39,466 nt of DNA from NCBI GenBank assembly GCA_002694035.1, contig NZKY01000045.1, positions 1 to 39,466 on the forward strand, in the 5' to 3' direction. Source of the stretch: Opitutia bacterium (GTDB lineage: Bacteria; Verrucomicrobiota; Verrucomicrobiia; Opitutales; Seribacteraceae). The notes under the pieces are model-generated. The model had not been told where the DNA came from and made no database searches. It was given only the letters and a program-made list of their open reading frames with translations. The position numbers and the translations under genes were made by a program. This document shows, piece by piece, positions 30,197 to 39,466 of the stretch (positions within the stretch are counted from its first letter, which is position 1; each line of letters starts with the position of its first letter).

Positions 30197-31075
30197 ATGA
30201 TTGACTGTCACACCCACCGATATCCTGTGGAGGTATATTCGAATCCACAAATTTTTGCAAAAAAACACAAAGAAAAACATTGGCTTGAAATCGTTGCCCC
30301 AAGCAATGGTAAAAGTATTCAAGGGTGGGCATCTAGAGATCAAATGATTGGAGCAATGGATAAAGCATCAGTAAAAAAAGCTGTGCTATTGAGTTGGTAC
30401 TGGGAAAATCCAGAGACATCCATACTTCAGAATGAGTGGTATGCGAGCTGGCTCAAGGAAGACTCGAATCGGTTTTATGCATTTGCTTCAATCCATCCAT
30501 CTTTAAAAAAGCCTCTTGATGAACTAAAGAAGTGTATTGATCTCGGGTTTGTTGGAATTGGTGAGACTCATCCGCATGTTCAGAAATTTTCTATGAAAGA
30601 CCCAGTCTGGTTAGAATGTGTAAAGTTCGCATCTGAAAATGGTTTACCCATCAATTTCCATGTAACCGAACCAGTTGGGCATGACTATCCCGGAAGAATT
30701 CCCACCCCGTTCGAAGATTTTCTATGGTTGGCATGCGAATTCCCGGAACTCAAAATCATTCTGGCTCATGCAGGTGGTCTTTTCCCCTTTTATGAATTAA
30801 ACCCGAAGGTTAAAAAAAAATTGAATAATGTTTTTTATGATTTGTCAGCATGCCCTCTTCTGTATGAAGGTTCTCTGTACCGAAAATTGATTGAAGTCGT
30901 GGGTCCGGAAAAAATCCTTTGGGGAACAGATTATCCCTTACGAATCTTTCCTAAATTTCAAAAAGATCCCGATTTTTTGACATTCAAGAATTTTGTTGAA
31001 CAAGAAGCCAAATTGAACGATTCCGAAAGTAGGGCAATCTTTGGTGAAAATTTTCTCTCCCTTCTCCCATGTTAA
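30197..31075 (+). CDS. Amidohydrolase family protein (amidohydrolase_2)
   Basis: 292 aa; 'MIDCHTHRYP', 'LPINFHVTEP', 'KIILAHAGG', 'EKILWGTDYPLR'. Confidence 0.85.
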   Translation: MIDCHTHRYPVEVYSNPQIFAKKHKEKHWLEIVAPSNGKSIQGWASRDQMIGAMDKASVKKAVLLSWYWENPETSILQNEWYASWLKEDSNRFYAFASIHPSLKKPLDELKKCIDLGFVGIGETHPHVQKFSMKDPVWLECVKFASENGLPINFHVTEPVGHDYPGRIPTPFEDFLWLACEFPELKIILAHAGGLFPFYELNPKVKKKLNNVFYDLSACPLLYEGSLYRKLIEVVGPEKILWGTDYPLRIFPKFQKDPDFLTFKNFVEQEAKLNDSESRAIFGENFLSLLPC

Positions 31076-31704
31076 TTGAACTAAAGAATATTATCCCCGA
31101 ACCAATCCCTAAAAAGATTGTTAAATCTTCAGAAGTTTGGGGGAGGAATCTTCGCATTGAAGCTAATTCTCGTGTTCTAATCTCTGCCCAATCAGGAATG
31201 GGGAAATCCACTCTACTTCACATAATTTACGGATTAAGAAAAGACTATTCAGGAAAACTTTTAATCAATGGAAAATCAATCCGTGAATACTCTTACGAGG
31301 AATGGGAAAACTTCAGAAAAAAATTCAGCTCCATGGTGTTTCAAGATTTGCGACTTTTCCCTCATTTAACCGCTAAACAAAATATTGAACTGCTTCCTGA
31401 AGTAAACAACACAGCACCATCCATAGGAGAAATGACTGTTAAGTTAGGAGTCGAAAGCTGTCTAGAACAATCTATTTCGACTTTATCACATGGACAGCGC
31501 CAGCGTATTGCAATTATTCGGGCACTTCGTAAACCATTTACACTTCTTATGCTTGACGAACCTTTCAGTCACCTGGATGAAGAAAATCAAAAGCATGCAT
31601 CACAATTGATCCAAGAAGTAGTTAAAGGAAATGCTGCTGGTTTGATCCTTTCCTCTCTCGGTTCTACGCCTGCCCTCTCCTTTGATCAACATATTTCCCT
31701 GTGA
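31069..31704 (+). CDS. ABC transporter ATP-binding protein, LolD/FtsE-like, divergent
   Basis: 211 aa; Walker A 'SAQSGMGKSTLL', Q-loop 'MVFQDLRLFPHLTAKQNI', signature 'LSHGQRQRIAIIRAL', Walker B 'LLMLDEPFSHLDE'. Confidence 0.9.
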   Translation: MLIELKNIIPEPIPKKIVKSSEVWGRNLRIEANSRVLISAQSGMGKSTLLHIIYGLRKDYSGKLLINGKSIREYSYEEWENFRKKFSSMVFQDLRLFPHLTAKQNIELLPEVNNTAPSIGEMTVKLGVESCLEQSISTLSHGQRQRIAIIRALRKPFTLLMLDEPFSHLDEENQKHASQLIQEVVKGNAAGLILSSLGSTPALSFDQHISL

Positions 31705-33092
31705 AACCAATTTTTAAGCAATCCATCCTGCAAATCTGTTTACAAGTCGCAGGCCCCCGCAAAGAATTGATTATTGCATCTGTGGGTTGTCTAATCGGAT
31801 CCATTCTTCTCTTACTTGCGATTCAGTTCTATCAGGATGCTCAAAATTACCTGAACGATAATGAAGCACCAAAAAATTATTTCACAATAAATAAAAAAGT
31901 GGAAGGTGGAGCCTTGGTAAATTTGGGTAAAAAAGATGAATCCTTTTCAAAAAAAGAATTAGATGCCATTGGCAAGCTCGATGGAGTCAAGAGAATTGGA
32001 GGTTTTGTTCGCAATCAATTTCCTTTGACCCTTTACATTTGGCCATCCGGTAAAATAGGGCTTGGAGCAGCAGCTAAAACTGATTTGTTCTTCGAATCTA
32101 TACCCGATGAATTTCTCGACTACATTCCCGAGGAATGGGTCTGGGAAGAAAACTCCACTCTTATACCCATCATGGTACCAAAATTCTACCTAGATCTTTG
32201 GAATTTTGGACTCGCCCCATCGCGGGTAGAATATCCTGCTCTATCCACCCAAGCCGCCAAGGGTATGCCGATCGAAATCTTTATTGGCAAAAATCGAGAA
32301 ACCACACTAGATGGTCGCTTCGTGGCGTTCAGTAAAAGAATTAACAGCGTTCTCGTTCCAGAAAGTTTCCTTACTTGGGCTAACGAAAAATTTGGCCAAC
32401 CGGACAGTGGAAACTTTTATTTTCTCTGGAAAGAAGGCACTATCGATGGTCCGCCCCGAACAAGTAAACAAATCATTGAGATGATAAACGAACCCGGTTT
32501 TGATTCCTGGGAAGTGTCTCCTCTTGGCAATCCAGCCGATCGTTCCCCAATCACCTCAATTTCTAAATCACAGGAGAAAGAAATTCAACCCTCCCGCATA
32601 ATTCTTGAGGTGGCAGATAATCCATCCCCTAGCCTTCTTCAGTTTATTGAGGATAAAGGATATGAACTCAACCGGGAATTTCCTGAGCAGGATATAATCA
32701 AAAAAGCACTGACTGGGCTTTTTATTGGATTAGTCGGAATAGGCACTCTACTCTCCCTTCTTTCCATTGCCACCTTTGCCACTAGTTACCGACTTCTGAT
32801 TGCAAAGTCTTCGGAACATGCACGCAATCTTCTATTACTCGGGTTTTCTCGTAAACAAATCAGCCAAATTTTCTTTTCACGCTTTACCCGTTTGTTCTTT
32901 GGTATCCTTATCCTTTCATTACTCATAGCATTCATTGGTAAATCTATTCTCATTGAACAGGTAAATGGAATTGGATTAAGTATTAATGAAATAATCTCGC
33001 CAAGCACCCTTTTCTTCTTGGGCATATACGCGATTATATTTCTTTTAATTAATAAGCGAGTAATCGACAAATCCATCGCCGATCTTCTTTAG
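31701..33092 (+). CDS. ABC transporter permease, FtsX/MacB-like
   Basis: 463 aa; N-terminal TM, large extracytoplasmic domain, C-terminal three-TM FtsX-like region; start overlaps the ATPase stop. Confidence 0.75.
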   Translation: MKPIFKQSILQICLQVAGPRKELIIASVGCLIGSILLLLAIQFYQDAQNYLNDNEAPKNYFTINKKVEGGALVNLGKKDESFSKKELDAIGKLDGVKRIGGFVRNQFPLTLYIWPSGKIGLGAAAKTDLFFESIPDEFLDYIPEEWVWEENSTLIPIMVPKFYLDLWNFGLAPSRVEYPALSTQAAKGMPIEIFIGKNRETTLDGRFVAFSKRINSVLVPESFLTWANEKFGQPDSGNFYFLWKEGTIDGPPRTSKQIIEMINEPGFDSWEVSPLGNPADRSPITSISKSQEKEIQPSRIILEVADNPSPSLLQFIEDKGYELNREFPEQDIIKKALTGLFIGLVGIGTLLSLLSIATFATSYRLLIAKSSEHARNLLLLGFSRKQISQIFFSRFTRLFFGILILSLLIAFIGKSILIEQVNGIGLSINEIISPSTLFFLGIYAIIFLLINKRVIDKSIADLL

Positions 33093-33107
33093 CTCTGAGT
33101 TCGAAGT

Positions 33108-35711
33108 TTATACTAAATTAACCTTCATCACCAGTTCTTCGTCTTTTATGGAAAAAGCAATTTCACTCCCTTCATCCACCTCGCCCGCAACAAGTGCCCG
33201 GGCAAGTTGGGTCTCAACTTGTTTTTGTAGAAATCTTTTCAATGGACGGGCACCATAGGTTGGGTCATACCCTTTTTCCCCGATCCATTTCTTAGCCGCA
33301 TCCGTAAAGACTACAGAGATTTTCCGATCCTTTAGTCTTTTATTTAGTGAATTCAGCAAGAGATCAACTATCTCGGTAATTTCTTCAAGTGAGAGTGGTT
33401 TAAAAAGAACAGTATCGTCAATCCGATTAAGAAACTCAGGACGAAAATGATCCCGTAGGTCCGCCAAAACTGACTCACGGGCGGATTCGGAAATTTCATT
33501 ATTTATCAAATTATCCTGTAAGTATCGACTTCCAACATTGGAGGTCATAATAACAACCACATTCTTAAAGTCGACGGTTCGACCCTGAGAATCGGTTAGT
33601 CGACCATCGTCCATCAATTGAAGAAGGACATTAAAAACATCCGGATGAGCTTTTTCTATCTCGTCGAAAAGGACAACTGAATAGGGCTTACGACGAACCG
33701 CTTCAGTAAGCTGTCCCCCTTCCTCATATCCCACATACCCTGGAGGTGCACCGATTAATCGGGCAACGGAATGCTTTTCCATGTATTCGGACATATCTAT
33801 GCGCACTACATTGTTTTCGCTGTCGAACAGGCTCTCTGCCAAAGTCTTTGCAAGTTCGGTTTTACCCACTCCGGTAGGTCCGAGAAAAAGAAAAGAACCA
33901 ATTGGACGATGCGGATCTTTGATACCCGCTCGGGCACGCATGATCGCTTCAGAAACTGCATCCACTGCTTCGTTCTGCCCAATTACACGCTCGTGTAAAA
34001 TATTCTGGAGACGAAGAAGTTTTTCGCGTTCACCTTCAATTAATTTAGTAACCGGTACGCCTGTCCAGCGGGCTACAATATCGGCAATTTCCTCAGCAGT
34101 CACTTCTTCCTTAAGAATGGAATCATCTTTTTTTTCCGCATTCTCTAGTTTCTCTAATTCTGCTTCTAAGTCGGGTAGTTTTCCATGTTTTAATTCGGCA
34201 ACAAGATTTAAATCATAGGCTCGCTCGGCACGTTCCATTTCGGCACGGGTGGATTCGATTTGTTCTCGGAGAACTCGAACATCATCAATTCCTTTTCTCT
34301 CATTTTCCCACTGACGTTTGATCGTTTCCATCTTATCCCGAGCATTTCCCAAATCTTTACGCAATGCTTCTAGTCGGTCCTTACTCGATTTATCTTTTTC
34401 CTGCTTAAGGGCAGTTTCCTCAATTTCGAGCTGTAATACTCGCCGGCTTATCTCATCAAGTTCAGATGGCATGCTATCAAGTTCAGTGCGAATCATAGCA
34501 CATGCTTCGTCGACTAGATCTATCGCTTTATCAGGAAGAAAACGATCTGAAATATATCGATTTGAAAGAACAGCCGCATTGACTAATGCTTCGTCACGAA
34601 TGTTTACACCGTGATGAATTTCAAAACGTTCACGTAAACCACGAAGGATAGAAATTGTATCTTCCACATTAGGCTGATCAACCAAGACGGTTTGGAAGCG
34701 TCTCTCAAGAGCGGCATCTTTTTCTATATTTTGTCTATATTCATTCAATGTGGTTGCACCAATACAATGAAGCTCTCCACGGGCAAGCATTGGTTTTAGC
34801 ATATTACCCGCATCAATTGCACCCTCGGCTTTACCCGCACCCACAATGGTATGCATTTCATCGATAAATAAGATTATTCTGCCATCTGCTTTACTCACCT
34901 CATTCAATACAGCTTTTAACCTTTCTTCAAATTCCCCACGAAATTTTGCTCCGGCTAAAAGAGAGCCCATTTCAAGAGTAAAAATAGTTTTGTCCTTAAG
35001 TCCTTCGGGAACATCGCCTCGAACAATTCTTTGGGCTAATCCTTCAACAATTGCCGTTTTTCCAACACCTGGCTCCCCAATAAGCACTGGATTATTTTTG
35101 GTCTTTCTGGATAGAATTCGAATAACACGCCGAATTTCTGAATCTCTGCCAATAACAGGATCCAATTTTCCTGACTTTGCTTGTTCAACCAAGTCTATAC
35201 CATATTTTTTCAATGCACGAAATGAGTTCTCGGGGGTTCGATTAGTTACTTTTTGATTCCCTCTAATTTCTTTCAAGGTATCCCTGACTTTCTTTTCACT
35301 TAAATCAAAATTTTTGAGAAATTGTTTAAAAGTGGAAGGTTTACCAACTGAACATAATCCGAGCAGTAAATGTTCTGTGCTAATGTAATCATCCTGCATT
35401 TCGGATGAGATTTTTTGACTTTTTTCAACTGCTTCAGTTAAAGATGCTGAAGCGTATGATCGCGAAGAATTAATGTCACCTGAAATCTTGGGCAAATTTT
35501 TAAGCTCTCGTTGTAGAGCTAGCTGTATAGGTGCAGCACCAACTCCCATTTCTTCGATTAGTGCTGGTACAATTCCATTTTCCTGAGCGATTAAAGCCGA
35601 CAACAAATGCCATACTTCCACCTCCTGTTGCCCATTTCGCTTAGCTACCTCTCCCATCTCTTTTATTGCGGTAATTCCTAGCTCTGTAAATTTTTCTGGG
35701 TCAATATTCAT
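33108..35711 (-). CDS. clpB: ATP-dependent chaperone ClpB
   Basis: 867 aa; two AAA+ modules '[19 protein letters not shown]' and '[20 protein letters not shown]', '[53 protein letters not shown]', middle coiled coil. Confidence 0.97.
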   Translation of the reverse strand: MNIDPEKFTELGITAIKEMGEVAKRNGQQEVEVWHLLSALIAQENGIVPALIEEMGVGAAPIQLALQRELKNLPKISGDINSSRSYASASLTEAVEKSQKISSEMQDDYISTEHLLLGLCSVGKPSTFKQFLKNFDLSEKKVRDTLKEIRGNQKVTNRTPENSFRALKKYGIDLVEQAKSGKLDPVIGRDSEIRRVIRILSRKTKNNPVLIGEPGVGKTAIVEGLAQRIVRGDVPEGLKDKTIFTLEMGSLLAGAKFRGEFEERLKAVLNEVSKADGRIILFIDEMHTIVGAGKAEGAIDAGNMLKPMLARGELHCIGATTLNEYRQNIEKDAALERRFQTVLVDQPNVEDTISILRGLRERFEIHHGVNIRDEALVNAAVLSNRYISDRFLPDKAIDLVDEACAMIRTELDSMPSELDEISRRVLQLEIEETALKQEKDKSSKDRLEALRKDLGNARDKMETIKRQWENERKGIDDVRVLREQIESTRAEMERAERAYDLNLVAELKHGKLPDLEAELEKLENAEKKDDSILKEEVTAEEIADIVARWTGVPVTKLIEGEREKLLRLQNILHERVIGQNEAVDAVSEAIMRARAGIKDPHRPIGSFLFLGPTGVGKTELAKTLAESLFDSENNVVRIDMSEYMEKHSVARLIGAPPGYVGYEEGGQLTEAVRRKPYSVVLFDEIEKAHPDVFNVLLQLMDDGRLTDSQGRTVDFKNVVVIMTSNVGSRYLQDNLINNEISESARESVLADLRDHFRPEFLNRIDDTVLFKPLSLEEITEIVDLLLNSLNKRLKDRKISVVFTDAAKKWIGEKGYDPTYGARPLKRFLQKQVETQLARALVAGEVDEGSEIAFSIKDEELVMKVNLV

Positions 35712-35841
35712 ACAAAAGGTTATGCAAGTTATATTCCGTTTCTAATTTTCAATAAAATTTACAGATAGCCGTGCATAGAGGCTTTTTTTCAAATACAATA
35801 GATTCAGGAAGAGACAAAATCCCCCGATAGATTTACAAAGC

Positions 35842-35856
35842 GTGACATTGTGTCAC
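35842..35856. promoter_or_regulatory. Palindromic operator candidate in the clpB / formate dehydrogenase intergenic region
   Basis: Perfect inverted repeat GTGACA-TTG-TGTCAC. Confidence 0.4.
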
Positions 35857-36004
35857 ATTAAAATTGAGTAGAATTTGATATTTGGAATAATAAATTCCTT
35901 TTCATTCAATAGCAGATATGTTCGTATGATTCTAGTTTAGCCCGACACCTCCTTGAGAACCTTATTTTGCAGGAGTTATGATCAAAAAATCTTACCCTGA
36001 AATT

Positions 36005-37201
36005 ATGAAAATATTATGCATTTTATACGATGACCCCAAAACCGTTATGCCTAAACGCTATGCATTGGACGATATACCCAAATTGGAAAAATATCCGGAT
36101 GAAATGACCTTGCCTTCCCCAAAAGAAATCGACTTCACTCCAGGTGAATTGTTGGGTTGTGTATCGGGTGAATTAGGATTGCACAAATTTCTTGAAGAAA
36201 ATGGACACACATTAATTGTTACTTCCGATAAAGATGGTAAAGGTTGCCAGGCAGAGAAGGAATTAATAGATTCGGACGTGGTGATCTCGCAACCATTCTT
36301 TCCATTTTATCTGACACGTGAAAGAATGAAATCTGCTTCGAATCTAAAAATGGCGATTACGGCGGGAATTGGATCGGATCATCTCGATTTGCAGGCCGCC
36401 ATGGATCATAAAGTAGATGTGGTCGAAGTAACCTACTGCAATTCTCGCTCAGTTGCTGAACATGTCGTGATGATGATCCTTTCCTTAGTTCGCGACTATC
36501 ATAATCAACATAGAATCGTGAACGAGGGAGGATGGAATATAGCTGATGCCATACAAAGATCATATGATGTAGAAGGTATGCATGTTGGAACTGTAGCAGC
36601 CGGTCGAATCGGACTGGATGTATTGCACAAAATGAAGCCTTTCGATGTACATATGCATTATTTTGATCGCCACCGTTTACCTGAAAGTGTAGAGCAAGAG
36701 CTAAATTTAACCCATCATGAATCCGTTGAATCCTTGGTCTCCGTTTGTGATGTGGTCACAATTAATTGCCCCCTACACCCCGAAACGGAACACCTATTTA
36801 ACGATGAATTAATCGGAAAAATGAAGCGCGGGGCATACATCGTAAATACAGCCCGCGGAAAGATCTGTGACCGGGATGCCATCCCCAGGGCACTAGAAAG
36901 TGGTAAGCTGAGTGGTTATGCAGGTGATGTCTGGTTTCAGCAACCGGCTTCTAATGACCATGCTTGGAGAACCATGCCCAATCATGGAATGACCCCTCAT
37001 ACCTCAGGGACATCTCTTTCTGCACAAGCACGATATGCCGCAGGAGTAAGAGAAATTCTCGAATGCTTCTTCAACGATTCTCCTATTCGCGATCCATACC
37101 TGATCGTAAAAGACGGAGAACTTGCCGGAATGGGAGCTCATTCCTATTCAAAAGGAACCACGACCGGTGGGTCGGAAGAGGCAGCGAATTTCCAGAAGTG
37201 A
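36005..37201 (+). CDS. NAD-dependent formate dehydrogenase (D-2-hydroxyacid dehydrogenase superfamily)
   Basis: 'MKILCILYDDPKTVMPKRYALDDIPKLEKYPDEMTLPSPKEIDFTPGELLGCVSGELGLHKFLEENGHTLIVTSDKDG', 'KMAITAGIGSDHLDLQAA', 'VAEHVVMMILSLVRDY', 'GTVAAGRIG', 'MTPHTSGTSLSAQARYAAG'. The track ORF begins at 35978; the family-typical start is the internal ATG at 36005. Confidence 0.92.
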   Translation: MKILCILYDDPKTVMPKRYALDDIPKLEKYPDEMTLPSPKEIDFTPGELLGCVSGELGLHKFLEENGHTLIVTSDKDGKGCQAEKELIDSDVVISQPFFPFYLTRERMKSASNLKMAITAGIGSDHLDLQAAMDHKVDVVEVTYCNSRSVAEHVVMMILSLVRDYHNQHRIVNEGGWNIADAIQRSYDVEGMHVGTVAAGRIGLDVLHKMKPFDVHMHYFDRHRLPESVEQELNLTHHESVESLVSVCDVVTINCPLHPETEHLFNDELIGKMKRGAYIVNTARGKICDRDAIPRALESGKLSGYAGDVWFQQPASNDHAWRTMPNHGMTPHTSGTSLSAQARYAAGVREILECFFNDSPIRDPYLIVKDGELAGMGAHSYSKGTTTGGSEEAANFQK

Positions 37202-37263
37202 AATCCTTATAATTAAACGGATTCAATTTAATTTATAGATATCGCTCTTTTCTTTTCCCAAAA

Positions 37264-37917
37264 ATGAGACTTAAGGAAAGAATCAGATTCATTGACGAAA
37301 AACTGAATGAATTATACCCTAATCCTCCAATTCCCCTCGATCATTCAGACCCTTATACTTTATTGATCGCTGTTCTTCTCTCGGCACAATGCACGGATGC
37401 AAGAGTTAATAAAGTAACTCCTGATCTTTTTCATTTAGCAAACACTCCGAGAAAAATGGTTTCCACAAGTGTTGAAAAAATAAATGAAATCGTTCGTCCA
37501 TGCGGTTTAGCACCAAGAAAATCAAATGCCATCTATCGACTTTCGAAGATCTTAATTGAGAAATATGACGGTTCAGTACCCGATAGTTTTGAAGAATTAG
37601 AAGAACTTCCTGGAGTAGGCCACAAAACTGCATCCGTTGTCATGTCTCAGGCATTTGGGCACCCTTCCTTTCCCGTCGATACCCATATTCATCGACTCGC
37701 TCAAAGATGGAAATTAACTAACGGTAAAAATGTTGTTCAAACTGAGAAAGACCTAAAAAGACATTTTCGAAAAGAAAGATGGAATGACATTCACCTACAA
37801 ATTATTTTTTATGGTAGAGAATACTGCAAAGCCCATAATTGCTTTGGTTTAGATTGTTTAATATGTAAAACTATCTTTCCCAATCGGAAAAAAAAGATAA
37901 TTACAAAAAAGCCTTAG
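37264..37917 (+). CDS. nth: Endonuclease III (HhH-GPD base-excision glycosylase)
   Basis: 217 aa; 'LLIAVLLSAQCTDARVNKVTPDLF', HhH 'LEELPGVGHKTASVVMSQAFGHPSFPVDTHIHRLAQRW', C-terminal Cys-rich 'GREYCKAHNCFGLDCLIC'. Confidence 0.93.
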   Translation: MRLKERIRFIDEKLNELYPNPPIPLDHSDPYTLLIAVLLSAQCTDARVNKVTPDLFHLANTPRKMVSTSVEKINEIVRPCGLAPRKSNAIYRLSKILIEKYDGSVPDSFEELEELPGVGHKTASVVMSQAFGHPSFPVDTHIHRLAQRWKLTNGKNVVQTEKDLKRHFRKERWNDIHLQIIFYGREYCKAHNCFGLDCLICKTIFPNRKKKIITKKP

Positions 37918-38900
37918 CCTCGATTAACAAAAACTTTTGGCCGTTCATTAGTAAGTCTAGATATTGAATCTTCACTTAATCCTGATTCAAAAAGGTAAAT
38001 TTCTCTTAAGTTTTCCATTGCAATCAGAACATCAACAAGACTGTCATCTAAATCAACTCTGACCAAATTAAGATAATTCACATTTTTTAAATCTTTTAAA
38101 TTAGTAAGTCCTCTTGAAGTTATGGCTTTATTTCCTTCAAGATAAAGCCTCTGAAGGTTAGTAAATTTAGAGATAATAGAAATTCCTTTGTCAGAAATCT
38201 CCGCGTGGGTTAAGTCTAAAGTTAAGATCTCATTAGAAATTGGGATAAGAGCTTCCAAATCATCATCGTTTAATCCCTGATCTTTATCTGCAGGTGAAAG
38301 AATTCTGAAGCCTTTTCCTTTTTCATCCCAAAGTAATATGATGTTACTAGATCTTAGCCTATGAAGTTCTTCATCACTCAATGTCTTTTCAATAGGTGAA
38401 ATAGGTTCCTGAGTAACATTGCTTACTACACTTAAGTTTTCATCATTAGAAGGTTTTTCAAAATCTAAACCAAATTTGGCAAGAATTGGAGCAACCTTAG
38501 TGGGCATGGCAAAATATAAACCTGCAATAATTCCTATAACAAGTATACATGTCACACAAAATACTACTGCAATGGAAAATAACTTAGAGAAAAGTCCTTT
38601 CTCTTTAATAACGACTGAAGACTGAGCACGATTTACTCTTACCTTTTGTCTTTTTTTAGAACCAGAAACTTGCTTTTTAACAGCTTTTACACTAGCAGTC
38701 GGTGTTTCAAATTCCCCAATACTTGTAGTGGTTACTCTTTCATTTTGTCCAAGGAGGACTCCTAAACTTTTCCATTCAGATTCTCCTTCATAAAGAGCAA
38801 AATCAGAAGCTAATAGTTGTCCAGAATGTAAAAATTCTTTGGCCTGATCAACAGTGTAAGGTCCGAAAGTTTGTCCATCTCTAGAAACATATAAATTCAT
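37914..38900 (-). CDS. GYF_2-domain membrane protein with leucine-rich-repeat-like C-terminus
   Basis: 328 aa; 'MNLYVSRDGQTFGPYTVDQAKEFLHSGQLLASDFALYEGESEWKSL' (GYF_2), one TM, LRR-like 'LTLDLTHAEISDKGISIISKFTNLQRLYLEGNKAITSRGLTNLKDLKNVNYLNL'. Confidence 0.75.
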   Translation of the reverse strand: MNLYVSRDGQTFGPYTVDQAKEFLHSGQLLASDFALYEGESEWKSLGVLLGQNERVTTTSIGEFETPTASVKAVKKQVSGSKKRQKVRVNRAQSSVVIKEKGLFSKLFSIAVVFCVTCILVIGIIAGLYFAMPTKVAPILAKFGLDFEKPSNDENLSVVSNVTQEPISPIEKTLSDEELHRLRSSNIILLWDEKGKGFRILSPADKDQGLNDDDLEALIPISNEILTLDLTHAEISDKGISIISKFTNLQRLYLEGNKAITSRGLTNLKDLKNVNYLNLVRVDLDDSLVDVLIAMENLREIYLFESGLSEDSISRLTNERPKVFVNRG

Positions 38901-38913
38901 GTGAATTAGATGT

Positions 38914-39466
38914 TTATTTTTTTTCTGTTACCGGACTCACTGATTCAATCAAATCATTAGGGATTCCAATATTTTGCAAGATTGGCACAACTCTTTCCGG
39001 TACGAAAATAAGACCTGAAAAGGTAATAATTGCAACGAGTACACATAAAATAATAAATACCAATGATGTGGAATAAATTTTCGATATAATCCCTTCCCCC
39101 TTAACAACAATAACAGTTTGATTACTGTTCAAACCCTTAATTTTATGAGAACTTGTAATACGGTTTTGAGATGGACTTGTTTTACTTTCACTTACCTTTT
39201 TAGAATATTGCTTGGCATTCTTTAAGTTTGATGGCGGTGGGGGTGGAATAAATTGAGGGGAATCATCTTCCACTCCAGTTTGAATTATAGATTCCTCATG
39301 ATCATGTAATTCATTGGAGGAAATGTAGTTTTCTGTAGGTAAAGGAACATCTGATGAGGCGGTGGGAACTTGCATTTCAGATTCCTGAAGAGGAGGTGGA
39401 GCAGGTGCGTATGATCCTTGTTGATCAGTAAGATTAGCTTCGCTATAAATAGATTGCTCAGAAGAA
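38914..39466 (-). CDS. Proline-rich single-TM protein, paralogous to the adjacent GYF_2 protein TM module (5' end beyond window)
   Basis: The frame stays open to the right edge upstream of the listed ATG at 39375 (..SYSEANLTDQQGSYAPAPPPLQESEMQVPTAS..). TM block 'VIVVKGEGIISKIYSTSLVFIILCVLVAIITFSGLIFVPERVVPILQNIGI' aligns with the neighbour's. Confidence 0.65.
   Translation of the reverse strand, partial: SSEQSIYSEANLTDQQGSYAPAPPPLQESEMQVPTASSDVPLPTENYISSNELHDHEESIIQTGVEDDSPQFIPPPPPSNLKNAKQYSKKVSESKTSPSQNRITSSHKIKGLNSNQTVIVVKGEGIISKIYSTSLVFIILCVLVAIITFSGLIFVPERVVPILQNIGIPNDLIESVSPVTEKK

Noticed and set aside
33781-34218. 145-aa plus-strand ORF opposite clpB (also 34846-35256 and 34318-34614)
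   Set aside because: Antisense to a strongly conserved clpB coding sequence; Ser/Arg-rich composition is typical of shadow ORFs.
35712-35830. Sigma-32-like heat-shock promoter upstream of clpB (TTTGAAA ... CGGCTATCT on the minus strand)
   Set aside because: Only weak similarity to CTTGAAA-N-CCCCATNT, and sigma-32 use in this lineage is uncertain.

Overview
AT-rich bacterial chromosomal window, almost fully coding. Gene content (SHD1 domain protein, MoxR/DUF58/BatA-type operon, single-subunit cytochrome b SdhC, GYF_2 proteins) suggests a PVC-group organism, probably Verrucomicrobiota; this is inference only. From left to right: a membrane protein truncated at the left edge plus an ECF sigma factor (-); a possible short RNA unit with a sigma-54-like promoter and a strong intrinsic terminator; a four-gene ebo-type cluster (eboE-C-D-F, +) without recognisable eboA/eboB; a ~15 kb MoxR-DUF58-VWA operon (+) that includes a 1102-aa protein with a PA14-like domain apparently nested in a VWA domain, a 2157-aa DUF4175-like giant with a very long acidic coiled coil, and an alpha/alpha-toroid (prenyltransferase/squalene cyclase-like) protein; a (-) block with an amidohydrolase, an SHD1-LIM-DA1-like zinc peptidase, argH and sdhBAC; pyrG (+); an amidohydrolase-ABC ATPase-permease operon (+); clpB (-); NAD-dependent formate dehydrogenase and endonuclease III (+); and two tandem paralogous membrane proteins (-), the last truncated at the right edge. 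I saw no rRNA, tRNA, CRISPR array or mobile element. The most interesting items are the bacterial SHD1-LIM-DA1 protein, the MoxR operon giants, the ebo cluster and the putative sigma-54 short transcript.
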